24,787 nt of DNA, taken from NCBI GenBank assembly GCA_038239195.1, contig JBBSEZ010000106.1:1-24787 (forward strand), read 5' to 3'. This document shows positions 15,723-23,606 of this stretch, piece after piece (position 1 is the stretch's first letter; each line of letters opens with the position of its first letter). The notes below the pieces were generated by a model. That model saw nothing but the letters and a program-made list of their open reading frames with translations. It searched no databases and was not told the DNA's origin. Made by a program: the position numbers and the translations under genes. Source of the DNA: JBBSEZ01 sp038239195 (GTDB lineage Bacteria > Planctomycetota > Planctomycetia > Gemmatales > Gemmataceae).

Positions 15723-16881
15723 ATGGGCGCCTGGAGAAGGGCCTTGACCACGGTCGTGGTGTTGGTGGTGCTGGCGGTGCTGTTCCTGGCCTACAGCAAC
15801 GGCGGCAACGACAACTTCAAGGGCGTCGCGACGCTGTTCGGCAGCGGCACCTGTGGCTATCGGCAGGCGCTGATCTGGGCGACGGGGACGACGCTGGCCG
15901 GGTCGCTGCTGGCGCTCTACCTGGCGGCCGGGCTGGTCCATTCCTTCTCGGGAAAGGAGCTGGTCCCCGATGCCGTGATCGGGCAGCCGGCGTTCCTGCT
16001 GGCGGTGAGCCTGGGCGCCGCCCTCACCGTGCTGCTCGCCACCTGGCTGGGCTTGCCGGTGTCCACGACGCACGCCCTGACCGGCGGGCTGGTGCGGGCA
16101 GGCCTTTTGGCGACGGAGGGAAACGTCGCCCTCGACCGCCTCGGGGCTTCGTTCGTTCTCCCGCTCCTGGGCAGCCCGGTCGTGGCGCTGGGGCTCACCG
16201 TCCTGCTCTACCCCGCGCTCCGCAAGGCGCGCCGCGCGGGCGGGGTGACCAGCCAGACGTGCGTCTGCATCGGCACGGAGTACGAGGAGGTGAGCTGCCA
16301 GCCCGGTGGCGCGCTGTTGCTGGTGCGCACCGGCGCGCGCCTGGAGGTCGGCGAGGCGGCCGTCTGCGTCGAGCGCTACCGGGGACAAGAGCTGGGCCTG
16401 TCGGCGGGGAAACTCCTCGACGGGTTGCACGACCTGAGCGGTGGGGCCGTCGGCTTCGCGCGCGGGCTGAACGACACGCCCAAGATCGTGGCGCTCCTGA
16501 TGGTGGGCGAGGCCGGTTCCGCGATCCACCCCAACGCCGGCCTGGCGTCGGTGGCGCTCATCATGGCGGTGGGCGGGATGGTCGCCGCGCGCCGCGTCGC
16601 CGAGACGATGAGCAAGAAGATCGCGCATGAGCTCGGGGCAGGGGCTGACGGCCAACCTCGTGACGGCTTTTCTGGTGTCGGCCGCGAGCCGCCTCGGCTT
16701 GCCGGTCTCCACCACTCACGTCTCGGTCGGCTCGCTGTTCGGGATCGGCGTGGTGAACGGCACGGCCCGCGGCAAGACGATCCTGAACATCCTGCTCGCG
16801 TGGGTGACGACCCTGCCGCTCGCGGCCGCGCTGGGCGCGATGGCCTACGCGCTGTTCTGGGCGCTGTCGGTTGGCGGATGA
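15723..16881 (+). pseudogene. PiT-family inorganic phosphate transporter, frameshifted
   Basis: From the ATG at 15723 the frame encodes a PiT (PF01384) membrane protein: a first signature AYSNGGNDNFKGVA at 23-36, hydrophobic segments, GLPVSTTHALTGG, a cytoplasmic insert with TCVCIG, and the second-half signature FARGLNDTPKIVALLM. After SKKIAHE (near 16623-16629) this frame loses sense. The true continuation is in another frame from the ATG at 16627: SSGQGLTANLVTAFLVSAA, GLPVSTTHVSVGSLFGIGV and a last membrane helix, ending at 16881. Restoring two bases (CA before CATG) would give KKIAHMSSGQG. PiT carriers import phosphate with protons or sodium and need both halves, so as read the product would be truncated. 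No phoU or DUF47 gene adjoins. Pseudogene and sequence error are both possible. Confidence 0.85.
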
Positions 16882-16900
16882 GCCCAATGGCGAGCCGCTC

Positions 16901-16940
16901 CAAGGCGAGCGGCAGGACTTGATTTGCTGGAGGACGACTC
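16901..16940. repeat. Dispersed intergenic repeat, copy A
   Basis: These 40 bases match 19761-19800 at 34 of 40 positions with no gaps (shared core CAAGGCGAGCGG, then AGGACTT). Both copies follow the stop codon of a plus-strand gene by 20 to 25 bases. Confidence 0.7.
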
Positions 16941-17081
16941 TCCTGAGGACGCACGGCCGTTCCCCCAGCCGTCTTGCTTGCCGTTTCGCGCTCTGGTCAG
17001 CCCTCGCCCAATTCGCTACATTGCTATTTCCGAATCGACCGGGCCTGCGACGCCGACAGAGACCTTTGAAGGAGCCGAGAG

Positions 17082-17333
17082 ATGGGAGCAAGGCGCATCC
17101 GCCGCGAGCAGAGGCGGACCGACATGGACATATCGCGGCGCACCAACGGCATGCTCAAGATGAAGGAGCGCATCCGCCGCACCACGCGCATGGTGGAGAT
17201 CCTCAAGAAGGGCAAGTTCCCCTACACCCCCTCGGTGCTGAGCTGGCTCAGCGCCCAGCTCGACAAGCCGTCCACCCGCATCACCCAGGCCGACGTCGAT
17301 CAGTTGCTGGCCAAGCAGGCCGCGCCCGCCTGA
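17082..17333 (+). CDS. Small basic hypothetical protein (83 aa)
   Basis: The ATG at 17082 follows AAGGAG at good spacing, and the product is strongly basic in its first two thirds (MGARRIRREQRRTDMDISRR, then MKERIRRTTRMVEILKKGKF), ending in a more neutral helical part (SWLSAQLDKPSTRITQADVDQLLAK). There is no signal peptide. The composition fits a small nucleic acid- or ribosome-associated protein, but no family is recognised. The short ITQADVDQLLAK end looks like a helix that could mediate dimerisation. It is convergent with the next gene, 14 bases apart. Confidence 0.7.
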   Translation: MGARRIRREQRRTDMDISRRTNGMLKMKERIRRTTRMVEILKKGKFPYTPSVLSWLSAQLDKPSTRITQADVDQLLAKQAAPA

Positions 17334-17347
17334 TCTCCTGCCTTCCG

Positions 17348-17704
17348 TTAGCTCGGCGGAGGATCGCCACCCGGCCGATGCTCCGCGCAGAGCGCGAACG
17401 TCCGCGGGAACACCGGCACAAGGCCCCACAGTCGATGCCAGCCGCGGCTTGTCACCACGGCCGGCCGCGCGCACTTCTCGCACTTCACCGCCAGGCCATC
17501 CTCGTCCCAGATCGCGGCCTTGCGCCGCCATTCCGCGTGCGCGGCCACGTCCTCCGGCAGGGCGCCGCGCCGATGCAGTTCGTCGTCGATGAGGGCCAGC
17601 GCTTCCGGCTCCATGCCCGCGCGGTAGATCGTCGTCCGGTCGAGCAGGTCTTCCGTGGTCGCCTTCTCCACGTCGGCGCGCGTCCGGTCCAGGTCGAGTT
17701 GCAC
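17348..17704 (-). CDS. Small hypothetical protein with Cys/His metal-binding-like motif
   Basis: A 118-residue product starts at the GTG at 17704, which follows GAGGAGAAG; the frame extends upstream but without a better start. Residues about 1-62 are helical (VEKATTEDLLDRTTIYRAG, ALALIDDELHRRG). The C-terminal half holds CEKC near 75-78, then WHRLWGLVPVFPRTFALC and AEHRP. The CxxC plus later C-x-x-H suggests a small zinc-binding site. The N-terminal half resembles the planctomycete segment in which EDL, R-x-x-Y and EALALI-x-ELHRRG describe a helical hairpin. Function unknown. Confidence 0.72.
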   Translation of the reverse strand: MQLDLDRTRADVEKATTEDLLDRTTIYRAGMEPEALALIDDELHRRGALPEDVAAHAEWRRKAAIWDEDGLAVKCEKCARPAVVTSRGWHRLWGLVPVFPRTFALCAEHRPGGDPPPS

Positions 17705-17934
17705 GGTGCTTCTCCTCGGGGCTTGGCTTCTCCCCTCATTCTGGCAGCCCGCGTCAAGTTTGGGAACCAATCGCGCGCGCTTCCCGTCTGACGGGTAGGG
17801 CACTCAGGCGAGCTGGCTCGAGCCGGCCGGATAGAAAGTTGACTCCGCGCCGCGACCGTGCGACAATTCAGCTTGTTCCCTCCAGATGATCGACGGGCCT
17901 ACCGTTTCAAGACGTGTTGAAGGGGATTTCACCG

Positions 17935-19737
17935 ATGGTCCACGCTTCCGTGCGAGGTTGGCGACCGGGACGCGCGCCGGCCCTGGTCCTTGGCGTGTTC
18001 GCGCTGTTTGGCATCCTCGCCATGACGCGGGCGGGGGCGCAACCGAACGAGAAGAGCCCTCCCCTCAAGAAGGGCCCCGTCAAGAAGGGCCCCGCGGTCA
18101 AGGCGCCCCCCCCCTTGAAGATGACCATCATGTCGCCGGGCACCGAGGTGCCCGAGATGGTCAAGCTCATCAACGAGAAGATCGCCGCCAGTTGGAAGGC
18201 CGAGAAGATCACCCCGTCCCACTACGTGGACGACTACGAGTTCATCCGCCGGGCCTCCCTCGACGTCATCGGGCGCATCGCCAAGCCCGAGGAGGTTCGC
18301 GCTTACCTCAAGGACGCCCCCGACAAGCGCCGCTCGCTCCTCATCGAGCGCCTGCTCAAGGACCCCGACTACTCGCGCCACTGGGCCAATCTGTGGAGCA
18401 ACTGGCTGCTCACCCGCTCCGAGCCCTTTGGCCGCGGCAAGTATCACGACCAGATGGCCGTCTGGCTCGAGGACCAGTTCGCGCTCAACAAGCCCTACAA
18501 CGAGATCGTCACCAAGATCCTCACCGCCAAGGGCAAGAACTCCGACAACGGCGCCGTCAACTTCATCCTCGCCCACCTCGGCGAGAAGGTCCCCGCCGCC
18601 AAGGTCAAGGAGGAAGGGCACTTCGAGATGGTGCCCCTCACCTCGCGCCTCACCCGCCTGTTCCTCGGCACGCAGGTCCAGTGTGCCCAGTGCCACCCGC
18701 ACCCGTTCTACGGCGCCCTCAAGCAGGAACAGTTCTGGGGCGTCAACGCCTTCCTGCGCCAGGTCCAGCTCGTCGGCACCCGGCCCATCGTCGGCGGCAA
18801 CATGATGGCCAAGGGCGACCTCACGCTGCAAGACGACACGAACGTCAACCCCGACGCCAACGTCTACTACGAACAGCGCAACGGTAAGTTCCGCATGTGG
18901 ACCGCCGAGTTCCTCCCCGCCTCGGGCAAGGAGCGCGGCCCCCGCATGGCCGAGGGGATCAAGGGCCTCGCCCGGCGCGAGGAACTGGCCAAGTACGTCA
19001 CCGAGCACGACATGTTCCCCAAGGCGGCCACCAACCGCATGTGGGGCCTGTTCTTCGGGCGCGGCTTCGTCAACCCGATCGACGACTTCAACGACAACAA
19101 CGCGCCGTCCAACAAGGAACTGCTGCTCGAGGTGTCGGCCAACTTCAAGCACTACAACTACGACTTCAAGAAGTTGATCCGCTGGATCACGCACAGTAAC
19201 GCCTATCACCTGAGCTACGTCGCCAACAAGACCAACGACAAGGTCGAGCAGGAGACGCAGTTCGCCCGCATGAACATGAAGTCGCTGACGCCCGAGCAGC
19301 TCTTCGAGTCGCTCATGGTCGCCACCCGCGCCAGTCAGGCCGAGACCAAGGACGGCAAGGCCACCCTCCGCGCTCAGTGGCTCAAGGGGCTGGTCAACAA
19401 CTTCGGCGACGACGAGGGCAACGAGGTCACCTTCAATGGCACCGTCGTCCAGGCGCTCATGATGATGAACGGCAAGGAGATCAACGAGGCCATCTCGCGC
19501 AAGGACAAGGGGACCGTCGCCATGGCAATGGCCCGCAACCCGCGGAACGGCACGGCCGTCATCAACGAGCTCTACCTCGCTGCCCTCAACCGCCCGCCGC
19601 GCCCGGCCGAGCTCAGCGCGATCTCGATCAAGATCAACCTGCGCCCGACCGCCTCGAAAAAGGACACGTGGGCGTTCAAGTACGAGGACCTGTTCTGGGC
19701 GCTCCTCAACAGCAACGAGTTCATCCTCAACCACTGA
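17935..19737 (+). CDS. DUF1549/DUF1553 protein with c-type-heme-like motif
   Basis: The 600-residue product starts at the ATG at 17935 (AAGGGG upstream). Residues 1-35 are a signal peptide with a long basic lead, followed by a Lys/Pro-rich linker. Residues about 74-290 are DUF1549 (YVDDYEFIRRASLDVIGRIA, KDPDYSRHWANLW, NKPYNEIVTKILTA), including VQCAQCHPHPFYG with C250, C253 and H254, a CxxCH heme-binding pattern. Residues about 325-595 are DUF1553 (RREELAKYVTEHDMFPKAAT, NRMWGLFFGRGFV, LIRWITHSNAYHLSY, TPEQLFESLM, ELYLAALNRPPRPAEL). These paired domains are very common in planctomycetes and usually sit beside a DUF1501 gene; none is present here. The role is unproven; a periplasmic redox or polysaccharide-related function is inferred from typical neighbours. 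Confidence 0.95.
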   Translation: MVHASVRGWRPGRAPALVLGVFALFGILAMTRAGAQPNEKSPPLKKGPVKKGPAVKAPPPLKMTIMSPGTEVPEMVKLINEKIAASWKAEKITPSHYVDDYEFIRRASLDVIGRIAKPEEVRAYLKDAPDKRRSLLIERLLKDPDYSRHWANLWSNWLLTRSEPFGRGKYHDQMAVWLEDQFALNKPYNEIVTKILTAKGKNSDNGAVNFILAHLGEKVPAAKVKEEGHFEMVPLTSRLTRLFLGTQVQCAQCHPHPFYGALKQEQFWGVNAFLRQVQLVGTRPIVGGNMMAKGDLTLQDDTNVNPDANVYYEQRNGKFRMWTAEFLPASGKERGPRMAEGIKGLARREELAKYVTEHDMFPKAATNRMWGLFFGRGFVNPIDDFNDNNAPSNKELLLEVSANFKHYNYDFKKLIRWITHSNAYHLSYVANKTNDKVEQETQFARMNMKSLTPEQLFESLMVATRASQAETKDGKATLRAQWLKGLVNNFGDDEGNEVTFNGTVVQALMMMNGKEINEAISRKDKGTVAMAMARNPRNGTAVINELYLAALNRPPRPAELSAISIKINLRPTASKKDTWAFKYEDLFWALLNSNEFILNH

Positions 19738-19760
19738 TTCGTCCGCAATCCGCAGTCGAG

Positions 19761-19820
19761 CAAGGCGAGCGGGAGGACTTAGTTTCCTGTAGGACGGCTC
19801 GGGAGAGCCGTCCTACAGGG
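19761..19820. repeat. Dispersed intergenic repeat, copy B, with 15-bp perfect hairpin
   Basis: The first 40 bases match 16901-16940 at 34 of 40 positions. They continue into a perfect stem: CCTGTAGGACGGCTC at 19786-19800 pairs with its complement at 19805-19819 around a four-base GGGA loop. It lies 24 bases after the DUF1553 stop codon. It could end transcription, protect the mRNA 3' end, or be a palindromic repeat family. Confidence 0.75.
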
Positions 19821-19843
19821 AGGCTATCTCCTGCCGATCGCCT

Positions 19844-19891
19844 AACGAGGCGGGCCCGGGAGGAACGATCCTTCCGGGCCCGCTTCTCGTT
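19844..19891. terminator. Strong bidirectional hairpin between convergent genes
   Basis: AACGAGGCGGGCCCGGGAGG (19844-19863) pairs with CCTTCCGGGCCCGC and TTCTCGTT (19870-19891) around a six-base loop, with a two-base bulge and one mismatch. It lies between the convergent stops of the DUF1549 gene and the SH3-like gene, ending nine bases before the latter's stop codon, and fits a two-way terminator. Confidence 0.7.
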
Positions 19892-19899
19892 ACGCGGGG

Positions 19900-21084
19900 T
19901 CAGGGGAGTGGCTGCACTTGTACGACGGTCATGACCCAGGTGCGCAACTCGCCGTGGTAGACCAGCGGGCCCGTCACCTGGGCGTTGCGCTGGAGGTAAG
20001 GCTCCAGGTCGATGCCCGGCTGGGGGGTGACGTAGAGGATGGTGGAGGTGTTCGTATCCAGTCGATAGGTACGGCGGTCTTCGAGCACGCGGCCGGCGCG
20101 ATTGAGCCGGCCCGCATAGGTCGGGTAAGGCGACGCGGAAGCGGGCGCGGGCGCGAACGAGGCCGTGCTCGCGGTGCGCGCGGGCACGCTCCCCGGCGGG
20201 GTGGTCAGGCGCGCGGCAGGCTGGGCGGGCGCGACGGGCGCGGCGTAGCGCGTCTCCGGCGAAGCGGCAACGGCGCCGTAGCCCTGGTGGCCGGAGTGCA
20301 AATAATAGGCCCGCCGGAGCGCCCAGTCGTGGTGCTCGGGATTGGACTTGGCCGTTAGCGCCGCCGCCAGTTCCCACAGCCGAATCGCCTCCGCGATCTG
20401 CCCGTGCCGGTCGGCCTCGACCGCGTTGCGCCACACCTGCTCCGCCGTCGGCTGCGGGCTGGCGCTGGGGGCCGTCGAAGGGGCGAGGGGGCCCTTGGCG
20501 CCCGGGGAGGAGCGCGCCGTGGTGGTCACGGGAACGGTGGCCCCGGTGAGCGTCAAGGAGTTGGGGGCCAGGCCCGGGGGAAGCGCCCGGACGGACTCGG
20601 CGCGCAGGAAACGGACCTCGCGGGCAGGGGCTTCGATCGGCATCCACGTGCCATCGGCGTCGGTCTGCGTCGGGCCAATGCTCAGGACCTGGGTGCCCTT
20701 CTTCAACTTGACCCCGATCACCCTGGGGCGCTCCTTGAGGAGCTCGCTGCCGATGAAGACCGGCGCCTCGCCCTCGCCCACGACCCAGTTGGGGAGGTGG
20801 GGGACGATGTGTTCGAGGAAGCGCGTGTTGATCCAGCTAAACGAGCCGCGCGGGGCACGCACTTTGAGCCAGCCGTCGGCCATCTCCTCGAGGACCTCGA
20901 CCGGGGTGCTGCGCGGCAGCCGGTTGGTCACGTAGAACGCCTCGCTCGTGCTGGCGCCGGAACGCAACTCCGCTCCATCCACGATGACTTCGCGAAAGTC
21001 GGGGGCCTTGGGCGCCTGGGCGTAAAGCGGGGCCTGGGCGGCCAGCACGAGAGTCAGGGCGCCGAGCATCAAGGCTGATCGCAT
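19900..21084 (-). CDS. Secreted SH3-like domain protein
   Basis: A 394-residue product starts at the ATG at 21084, which follows GGAGGAAT; 18 further in-frame codons upstream lack signal features. Residues 1-23 are a signal peptide (ALMLGALTLVLAAQAPLYAQ). Residues about 28-93 form a bacterial SH3-like domain (VIVDGAELRSGASTSEAFYV, VEVLEEMADGWLKVRAP, SFSWINTRFLEHI), and about 98-162 a second, weaker one (VIGVKLKKGTQVLSIG, DGTWMPIEAP). A helical segment with TPR character follows (AEQVWRNAVEADRHGQIAEA), then a Pro/Ala-rich linker and a final beta-rich domain (LYVTPQPGIDLEPYLQRN, YHGELRTWVMTVVQVQPLP). SH3-like domains of this kind bind peptidoglycan or peptides in the envelope; a cell wall scaffold role is inferred. 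Confidence 0.88.
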   Translation of the reverse strand: MRSALMLGALTLVLAAQAPLYAQAPKAPDFREVIVDGAELRSGASTSEAFYVTNRLPRSTPVEVLEEMADGWLKVRAPRGSFSWINTRFLEHIVPHLPNWVVGEGEAPVFIGSELLKERPRVIGVKLKKGTQVLSIGPTQTDADGTWMPIEAPAREVRFLRAESVRALPPGLAPNSLTLTGATVPVTTTARSSPGAKGPLAPSTAPSASPQPTAEQVWRNAVEADRHGQIAEAIRLWELAAALTAKSNPEHHDWALRRAYYLHSGHQGYGAVAASPETRYAAPVAPAQPAARLTTPPGSVPARTASTASFAPAPASASPYPTYAGRLNRAGRVLEDRRTYRLDTNTSTILYVTPQPGIDLEPYLQRNAQVTGPLVYHGELRTWVMTVVQVQPLP

Positions 21085-21385
21085 CAAAGTATTCCTCCGT
21101 CCCTGCCGAGGGGGCGTCACCGCGCAAGGGCCCCTCAAACCTCACTCGGCAGCGGGAGGGCAGGTGGTTGAGGCGCATGGGCGCGCCGGGCCCGATTTCG
21201 GGATCGCGCACGTCTGTTTGCTGGGGCCGTGCCGCTTATAGCAACGGCGCGAGCGAAGGCAAGCCGAGTTTCCGCGTCGCGACAAGCGAGGACGCTTGTC
21301 GTCACGATCCCGGTGGCCTGCGCGGGGCCCATCCGATAGGCTTTCTCGGAGCGAGCTCCCGCCCCACCCGCGCACCGAGGCCGTC
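21085..21385. other. Divergent intergenic region with a 9-bp hairpin
   Basis: The 301 bases between the SH3-like gene and deoC hold no credible ORF. One inverted repeat stands out: CGACAAGCG (21280-21288) and CGCTTGTCG (21293-21301) pair perfectly around a four-base AGGA loop, 85 bases before deoC. It could be an operator or leader hairpin. Promoters for both genes should lie here but could not be placed. Confidence 0.5.
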
Positions 21386-22087
21386 ATGCCAGACTTCACC
21401 TACCGCGACGTCGCCAAGATGCTCGACCACTCTCTGCTCTCGCAAACGCTCACCGACGCGAAGCTCGAAGAGGGCCTGGCGCTCGCCCTGGCCTGCGACG
21501 TCGCCTCCGTCTGCATCAAGCCGTACTACGTGCGCCGGGCGGCCGAGGCGCTCGCCGGCTCGGACGTGGCCGTCGGCACCGTCGTCGGCTTCCCGCACGG
21601 AGGAAACCTCACGGCCGTCAAGGTGGCCGAGGCCCTCGCCGCCCTCGACGACGGTGCCCGCGAACTGGACATGGTCGTCAACATCGGCAAGGTGTTGAGC
21701 AAGGACTGGTCGTTCGTCGGCAACGACGTCCGCGCCGTGGTCGAGGTGGCGCACCGGCGGGGGGCGCTGGTGAAGGTGATCTTTGAGAACTGCTTCCTCG
21801 CCGACGAGCACAAGGAGCGGCTCTGTCAAATTTGCGGCGAGGTGGGCGCCGACTTCGTCAAGACTTCGACGGGCTACGGCGAGGCCGGCGCCACCGACGA
21901 CGACCTCCGCCTCATGCGCCGCTGCTCGCCGCCCCACGTCCAGGTCAAGGCGGCGGGCGGAGTGCGCAACCTCGACCGCCTCCTCGCCGTGCGCGCCCTC
22001 GGCGTCGCGCGCGTCGGGGCGACCGCGAGCAAGGCGATCCTGGACGAGTGCAAGCTGCGGCTGCAAGCCGGAGAGGGCCAATCGTGA
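21386..22087 (+). CDS. deoC: Deoxyribose-phosphate aldolase
   Basis: The 233-residue product matches class I deoxyribose-phosphate aldolase, which cleaves 2-deoxy-D-ribose 5-phosphate to glyceraldehyde 3-phosphate and acetaldehyde in nucleoside catabolism. Visible landmarks are MLDHSLLSQTLTDAKLEEG near the start, VCIKPYYV, VVGFPHGG at 67-73, catalytic D95 in ELDMVVNIGK, K159 (Schiff base) in DFVKTSTGYG, and K188 in VQVKAAGGVRN, then ARVGATAS, which binds phosphate. The length is usual for the family. The start is the ATG at 21386; its upstream sequence has only a weak CGAGG. It overlaps the next gene by four bases (GTGA), so the two are translated as a pair. No deoxynucleoside transporter or phosphorylase is seen nearby. 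Confidence 0.95.
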   Translation: MPDFTYRDVAKMLDHSLLSQTLTDAKLEEGLALALACDVASVCIKPYYVRRAAEALAGSDVAVGTVVGFPHGGNLTAVKVAEALAALDDGARELDMVVNIGKVLSKDWSFVGNDVRAVVEVAHRRGALVKVIFENCFLADEHKERLCQICGEVGADFVKTSTGYGEAGATDDDLRLMRRCSPPHVQVKAAGGVRNLDRLLAVRALGVARVGATASKAILDECKLRLQAGEGQS

Positions 22088-23352
22088 AGCGCTCCCTATT
22101 CGCCGTGCCTCTGGCCAGCCTCGTTCTCTTCGCGATGAGCGCTGCCGGCGCCGACTGGCCCGGCTGGCGCGGACCGACCGGCCAGGGCACCTGCACCGAA
22201 AAGGGCCTCCCCCTGGAGTGGGGCGGCAAGGCCGGGAAGAACGTCCTCTGGAAGGCCGCGCTGCCCGGCACCGAGGACAAGGCGCGCCCCGACCAGAACC
22301 AGTCCAGCCCCATCGTCAGCAAGGGCCGTGCGATCGTCACCGTGAGCTACTGGCCCCCCGCCGCCAGCCTCAAGGACTTTCCCGAGCATCACGTCGTCTG
22401 CTACCGCGCCCGCGATGGAAAAGTTCTCTGGGACACGAAAGTCGCCCCCGGCCCCTGGTCGCGCGCGGAAGACCTGCGCGGCGGATACACCGTCCCCACC
22501 CCCGCCGCCGACGGGGAACGCATCTACGTCGTCTTCGGCTCGTCGGTGATCGCCGCCCTCGACTGCGAGGGCAAGCGCCTCTGGCGCAAGGAGATCGTCC
22601 CCTTCCGCTTCGACGTCTGCATGGGCAGCAGCCCCGTGCTGTACCGCGACACGGTCCTCCTCCAGTGCGATGGCGTCGAGGGCAAGGCGCGCCTCGTCGC
22701 CTTCGACCGCAAGAGCGGGGACGTTCGCTGGGAGCGCAAGCGGCCCACGGTCGGCTTCAGCCACAGCACGCCGGTCCTGGTGACGCGCGCCGGCAAGGCC
22801 GAGCTCCTCGTCGCCGCCTCCAACGCCGTCCAGGGCATCGACCCCGACAACGGCGAGCCCCGTTGGTGGTGCCGGACTTCGGGCGACACCGCCTCCCCCG
22901 TCCTCGGCGGCGGCATCGTCTACTGCGACGGCGGGCGCGGCGGGATGGGCGTCGCCGTCGAGGCGGGCGGCAAGGGCGACGTGACCGCCACGCGCCAGAA
23001 ATGGAAGCTCGACCGCGTGCCGGAGGGCTTCTCCTCGCCGCTCGTCGTCGGCGAGCGCCTCTACCGCCTGTGCAACCCCGACCTGCTCAAATGCTGGAAG
23101 CTCGCCGACGGCAGCGAGGTGTTCACGAAACGGTTGCCCGGCGTTTCCACCGCTTCGAGCCCGATCGCGACGCCCGACGGGCGCATCTACCTGGCCAGCG
23201 CCGGCAAGAGCTTCGTCATCAAGGCCGGGGCTACGGGCGAGCTGCTGGCGACCAACGACCTCGGCGACCCCAGCCCGGCCTCCCCCGCCGTGGCCGACGG
23301 ACGGCTGTACCTCAAGGGCAGGCGCTTCCTGTACTGCGTCGGGCGGAAGTGA
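22084..23352 (+). CDS. Secreted PQQ-like beta-propeller protein
   Basis: The GTG at 22084 overlaps the deoC stop (GTGA) and begins a 422-residue product with a signal peptide (KRSLFAVPLASLVLFAMSAA, cut near AGA). The mature chain opens with DWPGWRGPTGQG, a motif typical of planctomycete PQQ-like propeller proteins, and contains about seven blades with the usual ends: VLWKAALPG, GKVLWDTK, VIAALDCEGKRLWRKE, ARLVAFDRKSGDVRWERK, VQGIDPDNGEPRWWC and a closing DGRLYLKGRRFLYC. No residues for actual PQQ or calcium binding can be assigned, so a BamB-like or structural role is as likely as an enzymatic one. Overlap with deoC suggests co-regulation, although one product is cytosolic and the other exported. 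Confidence 0.9.
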   Translation: MKRSLFAVPLASLVLFAMSAAGADWPGWRGPTGQGTCTEKGLPLEWGGKAGKNVLWKAALPGTEDKARPDQNQSSPIVSKGRAIVTVSYWPPAASLKDFPEHHVVCYRARDGKVLWDTKVAPGPWSRAEDLRGGYTVPTPAADGERIYVVFGSSVIAALDCEGKRLWRKEIVPFRFDVCMGSSPVLYRDTVLLQCDGVEGKARLVAFDRKSGDVRWERKRPTVGFSHSTPVLVTRAGKAELLVAASNAVQGIDPDNGEPRWWCRTSGDTASPVLGGGIVYCDGGRGGMGVAVEAGGKGDVTATRQKWKLDRVPEGFSSPLVVGERLYRLCNPDLLKCWKLADGSEVFTKRLPGVSTASSPIATPDGRIYLASAGKSFVIKAGATGELLATNDLGDPSPASPAVADGRLYLKGRRFLYCVGRK

Positions 23353-23353
23353 G

Positions 23354-23420
23354 GGCGAGCGGGGGGGCGTCAGCCCCCTGTTGAGGCGCCCAACAGGGGA
23401 CTCACGCCCCCCCGCTCGCC
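23354..23420. repeat. Long intergenic palindromic element after the propeller gene
   Basis: The outer stem is perfect for 17 bases (23354-23370 with 23404-23420: GGCGAGCG, seven G, CGT), the inner stem for 9 (CCCCTGTTG at 23375-23383 with 23391-23399), separated by a four-by-four internal loop and closed by a seven-base loop. It starts two bases after the propeller stop codon (TGA at 23350-23352). It shares the GGCGAGCGG core with the repeats at 16901 and 19761. It probably acts as a transcript end, and may be a mobile palindromic unit. Confidence 0.75.
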
Positions 23421-23606
23421 TCGCAACCGGCGCAGCCTAATTCGCCGGATTGAGCTAAACTTCCCCTCGGCACCTGCGGTGCTGCGCCACGCCCGACGGA
23501 GGGCGACGTGAGGAAGCACGCTGTCGTGCGACCTTCCGGGCTTCCGGTCAACGATCGACCTTTCCTCCCTCCTTCCATCCCGACCAACCTCTTCCCGGAG
23601 GCACCC

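Noticed and set aside
17929..19734. Minus-strand open frame opposite the DUF1549/DUF1553 gene
   Set aside because: A mirror of the G/C-ending codons of the real gene; no motifs, only Val/Leu/Glu-rich text typical of antisense frames.
21386..22087. deoC as a sign of a bacterial microcompartment locus, as known in some planctomycetes
   Set aside because: No shell protein, aldehyde dehydrogenase or kinase gene is nearby.
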